From Halictus rubicundus (lineage: Eukaryota > Arthropoda > Insecta > Hymenoptera > Halictidae): a stretch of 64,000 nt of DNA. A model generated the notes under the pieces. It had not been told where the DNA came from. It made no database searches and saw nothing but the letters and a program-made list of their open reading frames with translations. Made by a program: the position numbers and the translations under genes. Location: NCBI RefSeq assembly GCF_050948215.1, contig NW_027488564.1, positions 434,001 through 498,000 of the forward strand. The letters are read 5' to 3'. Shown piece after piece: positions 39,342 to 51,699 of this stretch (position 1 is its first letter; each line of letters starts with the position of its first letter).

Positions 39342-42300
39342 CTATCCTATCAAATCCCCTATCCTATCCTCTATCCTATCCTATCCTCTATCCTATCGTA
39401 TCCTCTATCCTATCCCATCTTCTATCCTATCCTATCCTCTATCCTATCAAATCCCCAACCCTATCCTCTGTCCTATCCTATCCTCTATCCTATCCTATCC
39501 TCTATCGTATCCTATCATCTATCCTATCCTATCCTCTATCGTATCCTATCCTCAATCCTATCCTTTCCTGTATCCTATCCAATCCTGTATCCTATCCTGT
39601 CCTCTATCCTATCCTATCCTGTATCCTATCCTATCCTCTATCCTATCCTATCCTGTATCCTATCCTATCCTGTATCCTATCCTATCCTCTATCCTATCCT
39701 ACCCTCTATCCTATCCTATCCTCTATCATATCCTATCTTTTATCCTACCTTATCATCTATCCTATCAAATCCCCTATCCTATCCTCTATCCTATCCTATC
39801 CTCTATCCTATCCTATCTTCTATCCTATCCTATCCTCTGTCCTATCAAATCCCATATCCTATCCTCTATCCTATCCTATCCTCTATCCTATCCTATCCTC
39901 TATCCTATCCTATCTTCTATCCTATCCTATCCTCTATCCCATCAAATCCCCTATCCTATCCTCTATCCTCTATCCTATCCTATCATCTATCCTCTATCCT
40001 ATCCAATCCTCTATCCTATCCTATCGTCTATCCTATCCTCTATCCTATCCTATCCTATCGTCTATCCTATCCTCTATCCTATCCTATCCTCTATCCTATC
40101 CTTTCCTGTATCCTATCCAATCCTGTATCCTATCCTGTCCTCTATCCTATCCTATCCTGTATCCTATCCTATCCTCTATCCTATCCTATCCTGTATCCTA
40201 TCCTATCCTGTATCCTATCCTATCCTCTATCTTATCCTACCCTCTATCCTATCCTATCCTCTATCATATCCTATCTTTTATCCTACCTTATCATCTATCC
40301 TATCAAATCCCCTATCCTATCCTCTATCCTATCCTATCCTCTATCCTATCCTATCTTCTATCCTATCCTATCCTCTGTCCTATCAAATCCAATATCCTAT
40401 CCTCTATCCTATCCTATCCTCTATCCTATCCTATCCTCTATCCTATCCTATCTTCTATCCTATCCTATCCTCTATCCTATCAAATAACCTATCCTATCCT
40501 CTATCCTCTATCCTATCCTATCATCTATCCTCTATCCTATCCAATCCTCTATCCTATCCTATCGTCTATCCTATCCTCTATCCTATCCTATCCTATCGTC
40601 TATCCTATCCTCTATCCTATCCTATCCTCTATCCTATCCTATCCTCCATCCTATCCTATCCTCAATCCTATCCTTTCCTGTATCCTATCCAATCCTGTAT
40701 CCTATCCTGTCCTCTATCCTATCCTATCATCTATCCTCTATCCTATCCAATCCTCTATCCTATCCTATCGTCTATCCTATCCTCTATCCTATCCTATCCT
40801 CTATCCTATCCTATCCTCCATCCTATCTTATCCTCAATCCTATCCTTTCCTGTATCCTATCCAATCCTGTATCCTATCCTGTCCTCTATCCTATCCTATC
40901 CTCTATCCTATCCTATCCTCTATCCTATCCTATCCTCTATCCTATCCTATCTTCTTTCCTATCCTATCCTCTATCCTATCAAATCCCCTATCCTATCCCC
41001 TATCCTCTATATTATCCTATCATCTATCCTCTATCCTATCCAATCCTCTATCCTATCCTATCGTCTATCCTATCCTCTATCCTATCCTATCGTCTATCCT
41101 ATCCTATCCTCCATCCTATCCTATCCTCAATCCTATCCTTTCCTGTATCCTATCCAATCCTGTATCCTATCCTGTCCTCTATCCTATCCTATCCTCTATC
41201 CTATCCTATCCTCTATCCTATCCTATCTTCTATCCTATCCTATCCTCTATCCTATCAAATCCCCTACCCTATTCTCTGTCCAATCCTATCCTCTATCCTA
41301 TCCTATCCTCTATCCTATCCTATCCTCTATCCTATCCTATTTTCTATCCTCTCCTATCCTCTATCCTATCCTATCCTCTATCCTATCCTATCCTCTATCG
41401 TATCCTATCCTCTATCCTATCCTATCATCTATCCTCTATCCTATCCTATCCTCTATCCTCTATCCTATCCTATCCTCTATCCTATCCTATCGTCTATCCT
41501 ATCCTCTATCCTATCCTATCCTCCATCCTATCCTATCCTCAATCCTATCCTTTCCTGTATCCTATCCAATCCTGTATCCTATCCTGTCCTCTATCCTATC
41601 CTATCCTCTATCCTATCCTATGCTCTATCCTCTCCTATCGTCTATCCTATCCTCTATCCTATCCTATTCCTCTATCCTATCCTATCCTCTATCCTATCCT
41701 ATCCTATATCCTATCCTATCCTCTATCCTATCCTATCCTCTATCCTATCCTATCCTCTATCCTATCCTATCTTTTATCCTACCTTATTATCTATCCTATC
41801 AAATCACCTATCCTATCCTCTATCCTATCCTATCCTCTATCCTATCCTATCCTCCATCCTATCCTATCCTCTATCCTATCCTATCCTCTATCCTATCCTA
41901 TCTTTTATCCTACCTTATCATCTATCCTATCAAATCCCCTATCCTATCCTCTATCCTATCCTATCCTCTATCCTATCCTATCGTCCATCCTATCCTATCC
42001 CCAATCCTATCCTTTCCTGTAACCTATCCAATCCTGTATCCTATCCTGTCCTCTATCCTATCCTATCCTCTATCCTATCCTATCCTCTATCCAATCCTAT
42101 CTTCTATCCTATCCTATCCTCTATCCTATCAAATCCCCTACCCTATTCTCTGTCCAATCCTATCCTCTATCCTATCCTATCCTCTATCCTATCCTATCCT
42201 CTATCCTATCCTATCCTCTACCCTATCCTATCCTCTATCCTCTATCCTATCCTATCCTCTATCCTCTATCCTATCCTATCCTCTATCCTATCCTATCGTC

Positions 42301-43420
42301 TATCCTATCCTCTATCCTATCCTATCCTCTATCCTATCCTATCCTCCATCCTATGCTCTATCCTATCCTATCGTCTATCCTATCCTGTATCCCATCCTAT
42401 TCCCCTATCCTATCCTATCCTCTATCCTATCCTATCCTATATCCTATCCTATCCTCTATCCTATCCTATCCTCTATCCTATCCTATCCTCTATCCTATCA
42501 AATCCCCTACCCTATTCTCTGTCCAATCCTATCCTCTATCCTATCCAATCCTGTATCCTATCCTGTCCTCTATCCTATCCTATCCTCTATCCTATCCTAT
42601 CCTCTATCCTATCCTATCCTCTATCCTATCCTATCTTCTATCCTATCCTATCCTCTATCCTATCAAATCCCCTATCCTATCCTCTATCCTCTATCCTATC
42701 CTATCATCTATCCTATATCCTATCCTATCCTCTATCCTATCCTATCTTCTATCCTATCCTATCCTCTATCCTATCAAATCCCCTACCCTATTCTCTGTCC
42801 AATCCTATCCTCTATCCTATCCTATCTTCTATCCTATCCTATCCTCTATCCTATCAAATCCCCTATCCTATCCTCTATCCTCTATCCTATCCTATCATCT
42901 ATCCTCTATCCTATCCAATCCTCTATCCTATCCTATCCTCTATCCTATCTTATCCTCTATCCTATCCTATCCTCTATCCTATCCTATCCTCTATCCTATC
43001 CTATCCTCTATCCTCTATCCTATCCTATCCTCTATCCTATCCTATCCTCTATCCTCTATCTTATCCTATCCTCTATCCTCTATCCTATCCTATCGTCTGT
43101 CCTATCCTCTATCCTATCCTATCCTCTATCCTATCCTATCCTCCATCCTATCCTATGCTCTATCCTATCCTATCGTCTATCCTATCCTCTATCCCATCCT
43201 ATTCCTCTATCCTATCCTATCCTCTATCCTATCCTATCCTATATCCTATCCTATCCTATATCCTATCCTATCCTATCCTCTATCCTATCCTATCCTCTAT
43301 CCTATCCTATCCTATCCTCTATCCTATCCTATCCTCTATCCTATCCTATCCTCAATCCTATCCTTTCCTGTATCCTATCCAATCCTGTATCCTCTCCTGT
43401 CCTCTATCCTATCCTATCCT

Positions 43421-43591
43421 CTATTCGATCCTATCCTTTTATCTTATCCTATCCTATACTCTATCCTATCCTATCCTCTATTCGATCCTATCCTTTTATC
43501 TTATCCTATCCTATACTCTATCCTATCCTATCCTCTATTCGATCCTATCCTTTTATCTTATCCTATCCTATACTCTATCCTATCCTATCCT
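43421..43591. repeat. Three 57-bp repeats with TTCGATCC core, second occurrence
   Basis: This has the same triplet structure as at 39171, with units starting at 43421, 43478 and 43535. It lies in copy 1 of the 3415-bp duplication. Confidence 0.88.
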
Positions 43592-46500
43592 CTATCCTAT
43601 CAAATCCCCTATCCTATCCTCTATCCTATCCTATCCTCTATCCTATCGTATCCTCTATCCTATCCCATCTTCTATCCTATCCTATCCTCTATCCTATCAA
43701 ATCCCCAACCCTATCCTCTGTCCTATCCTATCCTCTATCCTATCCTATCCTCTATCGTATCCTATCCTCTATCCTATCCTATCCTCTATCGTATCCTATC
43801 CTCAATCCTATCCTTTCCTGTATCCTATCCAATCCTGTATCCTATCCTGTCCTCTATCCTATCCTATCCTGTATCCTATCCTATCCTCTATCCTATCCTA
43901 TCCTGTATCCTATCCTATCCTCTATCCTATCCTATCCTCTATCCTATCCTATCCTCTATCCTATCCTATCCTCTATCATGTCCTATCTTTTATCCTACCT
44001 TATCATCTATCCTATCAAATCCCCTATCCTATCCTCTATCCTATCCTATCCTCTATCCTATCCTATCCTCTATCCTATCCTATCCTCTATCCTATCCTAT
44101 CCTCTATCCTATCCTATCTTCTATCCTCTCCTATCCTCTATCCTATCCTATCCTCTATCCTATCCTATCCTCTATCCTATCCTATCATCTATCCTCTATC
44201 CTATCCTATCCTCTATCCTCTATCCTATCCTATCCTCTATCCTATCCTATCGTCTATCCTATCCTCTATCCTATCCTATCCTCCATCCTATCCTATCCTC
44301 AATCCTATCCTTTCCTGTATCCTATCCAATCCTGTATCCTATCCTGTCCTCTATCCTATCCTATCCTCTATCCTATCCTATGCTCTATCCTCTCCTATCG
44401 TCTATCCTATCCTCTATCCTATCCTATTCCTCTATCCTATCCTATGCTCTATCCTATCCTATCCTATATCCTATCCTATCCTCTATCCTATCCTATCCTC
44501 TATCCTATCCTATCCTCTATCCTATCCTATCTTTTATCCTACCTTATTATCTATCCTATCAAATCCCCTATAGTATCCTCTATATTATCCTATCCTCTAT
44601 CCTATCCTATCCTCCATCCTATCCTATCCCCAATCCTATCCTTTCCTGTATCCTATCCAATCCTGTATCCTATCCTGTCCTCTATCCTATCCTATCCTCT
44701 ATCCTATCCTATCCTCTATCCTATCCTATCGTCTATCCTATCCTCTATCCTATCCTATCCTCCATCCTATCCTATCCTCAATCCTATCCTTTCCTGTATC
44801 CTATCCAATCCTGTATCCTATCCTGTCCTCTATCCTATCCTATCCTCTATCCTATCCTATGCTCTATCCTATCCTATCGTCTATCCTATCCTCTATACTA
44901 TCCTATTCCTCTATCCTATCCTATCCTCTATCCTATCCTATCCTATATCCTATCCTATCCTCTATCCTATCCTATCCTCTATCCTATCCTATCCTCTATC
45001 CTATCCTATCTTTTATCCTACCTTATCATCTATCCTATCAAATCCCCTATCCTATCCTCTATCCTATCCTATCCTCTATCCTATCCTATCGTCCATCCTA
45101 TCCTATCCCCAATCCTATCCTTTCCTGTATCCTATCCAATCCTGTATCCTATCCTGTCCTCTATCCTATCCTATCCTCTATCCTATCCTTTCTTCTATCC
45201 TCTCCTATCCTCTATCCTATCCTATCCTCTATCCTATCCTATCCTCTATCGTATCCTATCCTCTATCCTATCCTATCATCTATCCTCTATCCTATCCTAT
45301 CCTCTATCCTCTATCCTATCCTATCCTCTATCCTATCCTATCGTCTATCCTATCCTCTATCCTATCCTATCCTCCATCCTATCCTATCCTCAATCCTATC
45401 CTTTCCTGTATCCTATCCAATCCTGTATCCTATCCTGTCCTCTATCCTATCCTATCCTCTATCCTATCCTATGCTCTATCCTATCCTATCGTCTATCCTA
45501 TCCTCTATACTATCCTATTCCTCTATCCTATCCTATCCTCTATCCTATCCTATCCTATATCCTATCCTATCCTCTATCCTATCCTATCGTCCATCCTATC
45601 CTATCCCCAATCCTATCCTTTCCTGTATCCTATCCAATCCTGTATCCTATCCTGTCCTCTATCCTATCCTATCCTCTATCCTATCCTATCCTCTATCCAA
45701 TCCTATCTTCTATCCTATCCTATCCTCTATCCTATCCTATCCTCTATCCTATCCTATCCTCCATCCTATGCTCTATCCTATCCTATCGTCTATCCTATCC
45801 TGTATCCCATCCTATTCCCCTATCCTATCCTATCCTCTATCCTATCCTATCCTATATCCTATCCTATCCTCTATCCTATCCTATCCTCTATCCTATCCTA
45901 TCCTCTATCCTATCAAATCCCCTACCCTATTCTCTGTCCAATCCTATCCTCTATCCTATCCAATCCTGTATCCTATCCTGTCCTCTATCCTATCCTATCC
46001 TCTATCCTATCCTATCCTCTATCCTATCCTATCCTCTATCCTATCCTATCTTCTATCCTATCCTATCCTCTATCCTATCAAATCCCCTATCCTATCCTCT
46101 ATCCTCTATCCTATCCTATCATCTATCCTATATCCTATCCTATCCTCTATCCTATCCTATCTTCTATCCTATCCTATCCTCTATCCTATCAAATCCCCTA
46201 CCCTATTCTCTGTCCAATCCTATCCTCTATCCTATCCTATCTTCTATCCTATCCTATCCTCTATCCTATCAAATCCCCTATCCTATCCTCTATCCTCTAT
46301 CCTATCCTATCATCTATCCTCTATCCTATCCAATCCTCTATCCTATCCTATCCTCTATCCTATCTTATCCTCTATCCTATCCTATCCTCTATCCTATCCT
46401 ATCCTCTATCCTATCCTATCCTCTATCCTCTATCCTATCCTATCCTCTATCCTATCCTATCCTCTATCCTCTATCTTATCCTATCCTCTATCCTCTATCC

Positions 46501-46835
46501 TATCCTATCGTCTGTCCTATCCTCTATCCTATCCTATCCTCTATCCTATCCTATCCTCCATCCTATCCTATGCTCTATCCTATCCTATCGTCTATCCTAT
46601 CCTCTATCCCATCCTATTCCTCTATCCTATCCTATCCTCTATCCTATCCTATCCTATATCCTATCCTATCCTATATCCTATCCTATCCTATCCTCTATCC
46701 TATCCTATCCTCTATCCTATCCTATCCTATCCTCTATCCTATCCTATCCTCTATCCTATCCTATCCTCAATCCTATCCTTTCCTGTATCCTATCCAATCC
46801 TGTATCCTCTCCTGTCCTCTATCCTATCCTATCCT

Positions 46836-47006
46836 CTATTCGATCCTATCCTTTTATCTTATCCTATCCTATACTCTATCCTATCCTATCCTCTATTCGA
46901 TCCTATCCTTTTATCTTATCCTATCCTATACTCTATCCTATCCTATCCTCTATTCGATCCTATCCTTTTATCTTATCCTATCCTATACTCTATCCTATCC
47001 TATCCT
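46836..47006. repeat. Three 57-bp repeats with TTCGATCC core, third occurrence
   Basis: This is the triplet carried into copy 2 of the 3415-bp duplication. Unit number has stayed at three in all three places. Single degenerate units with CATATCC in place of the later part lie at about 61511 and 63213. Confidence 0.88.
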
Positions 47007-47929
47007 CTATCCTATCAAATCCCCTATCCTATCCTCTATCCTATCCTATCCTCTATCCTATCGTATCCTCTATCCTATCCCATCTTCTATCCTATCCTAT
47101 CCTCTATCCTATCAAATCCCCAACCCTATCCTCTGTCCTATCCTATCCTCTATCCTATCCTATCCTCTATCGTATCCTATCCTCTATCCTATCCTATCCT
47201 CTATCGTATCCTATCCTCAATCCTATCCTTTCCTGTATCCTATCCAATCCTGTATCCTATCCTGTCCTCTATCCTATCCTATCCTGTATCCTATCCTATC
47301 CTCTATCCTATCCTATCCTGTATCCTATCCTATCCTCTATCCTATCCTATCCTCTATCCTATCCTATCCTCTATCCTATCCTATCCTCTATCATGTCCTA
47401 TCTTTTATCCTACCTTATCATCTATCCTATCAAATCCCCTATCCTATCCTCTATCCTATCCTATCCTCTATCCTATCCTATCCTCTATCCTATCCTATCC
47501 TCTATCCTATCCTATCCTCTATCCTATCCTATCTTCTATCCTCTCCTATCCTCTATCCTATCCTATCCTCTATCCTATCCTATCCTCTATCCTATCCTAT
47601 CATCTATCCTCTATCCTATCCTATCCTCTATCCTCTATCCTATCCTATCCTCTATCCTATCCTATCGTCTATCCTATCCTCTATCCTATCCTATCCTCCA
47701 TCCTATCCTATCCTCAATCCTATCCTTTCCTGTATCCTATCCAATCCTGTATCCTATCCTGTCCTCTATCCTATCCTATCCTCTATCCTATCCTATGCTC
47801 TATCCTCTCCTATCGTCTATCCTATCCTCTATCCTATCCTATTCCTCTATCCTATCCTATGCTCTATCCTATCCTATCCTATATCCTATCCTATCCTCTA
47901 TCCTATCCTATCCTCTATCCTATCCTATC

Positions 47930-49080
47930 CTCTATCCTATCCTATCTTTTATCCTACCTTATTATCTATCCTATCAAATCCCCTATAGTATCCTCTATAT
48001 TATCCTATCCTCTATCCTATCCTATCCTCCATCCTATCCTATCCCCAATCCTATCCTTTCCTGTATCCTATCCAATCCTGTATCCTATCCTGTCCTCTAT
48101 CCTATCCTATCCTCTATCCTATCCTATCCTCTATCCTATCCTATCGTCTATCCTATCCTCTATCCTATCCTATCCTCCATCCTATCCTATCCTCAATCCT
48201 ATCCTTTCCTGTATCCTATCCAATCCTGTATCCTATCCTGTCCTCTATCCTATCCTATCCTCTATCCTATCCTATGCTCTATCCTATCCTATCGTCTATC
48301 CTATCCTCTATACTATCCTATTCCTCTATCCTATCCTATCCTCTATCCTATCCTATCCTATATCCTATCCTATCCTCTATCCTATCCTATCCTCTATCCT
48401 ATCCTATCCTCTATCCTATCCTATCTTTTATCCTACCTTATCATCTATCCTATCAAATCCCCTATCCTATCCTCTATCCTATCCTATCCTCTATCCTATC
48501 CTATCCTCTATCCTATCCTATCTTTTATCCTACCTTATTATCTATCCTATCAAATCCCCTATAGTATCCTCTATATTATCCTATCCTCTATCCTATCCTA
48601 TCCTCCATCCTATCCTATCCCCAATCCTATCCTTTCCTGTATCCTATCCAATCCTGTATCCTATCCTGTCCTCTATCCTATCCTATCCTCTATCCTATCC
48701 TATCCTCTATCCTATCCTATCGTCTATCCTATCCTCTATCCTATCCTATCCTCCATCCTATCCTATCCTCAATCCTATCCTTTCCTGTATCCTATCCAAT
48801 CCTGTATCCTATCCTGTCCTCTATCCTATCCTATCCTCTATCCTATCCTATGCTCTATCCTATCCTATCGTCTATCCTATCCTCTATACTATCCTATTCC
48901 TCTATCCTATCCTATCCTCTATCCTATCCTATCCTATATCCTATCCTATCCTCTATCCTATCCTATCCTCTATCCTATCCTATCCTCTATCCTATCCTAT
49001 CTTTTATCCTACCTTATCATCTATCCTATCAAATCCCCTATCCTATCCTCTATCCTATCCTATCCTCTATCCTATCCTAT
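47930..49080. repeat. 576-bp tandem duplication inside the second 3415-bp copy
   Basis: The rare CCCCTATAGTATCC at about 47985 recurs at 48561, and TATGCTCTATCC at 48274 recurs at 48850, both 576 bp apart. Beyond this point the sequence resumes matching the 44.9-45.7 kb region with an offset of 3991, which is 3415 plus 576. The order of events is therefore clear: the 3415-bp duplication came first, then this one. Confidence 0.88.
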
Positions 49081-49219
49081 CGTCCATCCTATCCTATCCC
49101 CAATCCTATCCTTTCCTGTATCCTATCCAATCCTGTATCCTATCCTGTCCTCTATCCTATCCTATCCTCTATCCTATCCTTTCTTCTATCCTCTCCTATC
49201 CTCTATCCTATCCTATCCT

Positions 49220-51066
49220 CTATCCTATCCTATCCTCTATCGTATCCTATCCTCTATCCTATCCTATCATCTATCCTCTATCCTATCCTATCCTCTATCC
49301 TCTATCCTATCCTATCCTCTATCCTATCCTATCGTCTATCCTATCCTCTATCCTATCCTATCCTCCATCCTATCCTATCCTCAATCCTATCCTTTCCTGT
49401 ATCCTATCCAATCCTGTATCCTATCCTGTCCTCTATCCTATCCTATCCTCTATCCTATCCTATGCTCTATCCTATCCTATCGTCTATCCTATCCTCTATA
49501 CTATCCTATTCCTCTATCCTATCCTATCCTCTATCCTATCCTATCCTATATCCTATCCTATCCTCTATCCTATCCTATCGTCCATCCTATCCTATCCCCA
49601 ATCCTATCCTTTCCTGTATCCTATCCAATCCTGTATCCTATCCTGTCCTCTATCCTATCCTATCCTCTATCCTATCCTATCCTCTATCCAATCCTATCTT
49701 CTATCCTATCCTATCCTCTATCCTATCAAATCCCCTACCCTATTCTCTGTCCAATCCTATCCTCTATCCTATCCTATCCTCTATCCTATCCTATCCTCTA
49801 TCCTATCCTATCCTCTACCCTATCCTATCCTCTATCCTCTATCCTATCCTATCCTCTATCCTCTATCCTCTATCCTATCCTATCCTCTATCCTATCCTAT
49901 CGTCTATCCTATCCTCTATACTATCCTATTCCTCTATCCTATCCTATCCTCTATCCTATCCTATCCTATATCCTATCCTATCCTCTATCCTATCCTATCC
50001 TCTATCCTATCCTATCCTCTATCCTATCCTATCTTTTATCCTACCTTATCATCTATCCTATCAAATCCCCTATCCTATCCTCTATCCTATCCTATCCTCT
50101 ATCCTATCCTATCGTCCATCCTATCCTATCCCCAATCCTATCCTTTCCTGTATCCTATCCAATCCTGTATCCTATCCTGTCCTCTATCCTATCCTATCCT
50201 CTATCCTATCCTGTCCTCTATCCTATCCTATCCTCTATCCTATCCTATGCTCTATCCTATCCTATCGTCTATCCTATCCTCTATCCTATCCTATTCCTCT
50301 ATCCTATCCTATCCTCTATCCTATCCTATCCTATATCCTATCCTATCCTCTATCCTATCCTATCCTCTATCCTATCCTATCCTCTATCGTATCCTATCCT
50401 CTATCCTATCCTATCATCTATCCTCTATCCTATCCTATCCTCTATCCTCTATCCTATCCTATCCTCTATCCTATCCTATCGTCTATCCTATCCTCTATCC
50501 TATCCTATCCTCCATCCTATCCTATCCTCAATCCTATCCTTTCCTGTATCCTATCCAATCCTGTATCCTATCCTGTCCTCTATCCTATCCTATCCTCTAT
50601 CCTATCCTATGCTCTATCCTATCCTATCGTCTATCCTATCCTCTATACTATCCTATTCCTCTATCCTATCCTATCCTCTATCCTATCCTATCCTATATCC
50701 TATCCTATCCTCTATCCTATCCTATCGTCCATCCTATCCTATCCCCAATCCTATCCTTTCCTGTATCCTATCCAATCCTGTATCCTATCCTGTCCTCTAT
50801 CCTATCCTATCCTCTATCCTATCCTATCCTCTATCCAATCCTATCTTCTATCCTATCCTATCCTCTATCCTATCAAATCCCCTACCCTATTCTCTGTCCA
50901 ATCCTATCCTCTATCCTATCCTATCCTCTATCCTATCCTATCCTCTATCCTATCCTATCCTCTACCCTATCCTATCCTCTATCCTCTATCCTATCCTATC
51001 CTCTATCCTCTATCCTCTATCCTATCCTATCCTCTATCCTATCCTATCGTCTATCCTATCCTCTAT
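49220..51066. repeat. 1147-bp tandem duplication, second copy partial
   Basis: TCGTATCC at 49241, CTCTATACTATCC at about 49494, TCGTCCATCC at about 49579 and CAAATCCCCTACCC at about 49727 recur 1147 bp later. Similarity breaks near 51066. Confidence 0.8.
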
Positions 51067-51699
51067 CCTATCCTATCCTCTATCCTATCCTATCCTCCAT
51101 CCTATCCTATGCTCTATCCTATCCTATCGTCTATCCTATCCTGTATCCCATTCTATTCCTCTATCCTATCCTATCCTCTATCCTATCCTATCCTATATCC
51201 TATCCTATCCTCTATCCTATCCTATCCTCTATCCTATCTTATCATCTATCCTATCCTATCTTTTATCCTACCTTATCATCTATCCTATCAAATCCCCTAT
51301 CCTATCCTCTATCCTATCCTATCCTCTATCCTATCCTATCGTCCATCCTATCCTATCCCCAATCCTATCCTTTCCTGTATCCTATCCAATCCTGTATCCT
51401 ATCCTATCCTCTACCCTATCCTATCCTCTATCCTCTATCCTATCCTATCCTCTATCTTCTATCCTATCCTATCCTCTATCCTATCAAATCCCCTATCCTA
51501 TCCTCTATCCTCTATCCTATCCTATCATCTATCCTCTATCCTATCCAATCCTCTATCCTATCCTATCGTCTATCCTATCCTGTATCCTATCCTATCCTCT
51601 ATCCTATCCTATCCTCCATCCTATCCTATCCTCAATCCTATCCTTTCCTGTATCCTATCCAATCCTGTATCCTATCCTGTCCTCTATCCTATGATATCC

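Larger units (their letters stand above)
38168..45760. repeat. Duplication with 3833-bp offset
   Basis: CCCCAATCC near 38168 recurs near 42001, and CCATCCTATGCTC at 38520 recurs at 42353 (3833 bp). The two copies then drift in register: the 57-bp triplet at 39171 recurs at 43421, an offset of 4250. About 417 bp was therefore gained or lost in between. Confidence 0.75.
42353..48500. repeat. 3415-bp tandem duplication
   Basis: Landmarks at 42353 (with the rare CATCCTATTCCCC), 43155, 43421 and 44859 recur at 45768, about 46570, 46836 and 48274. Every offset is 3415. Copy 2 stops matching near 48505, where a further internal duplication begins. Confidence 0.88.
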
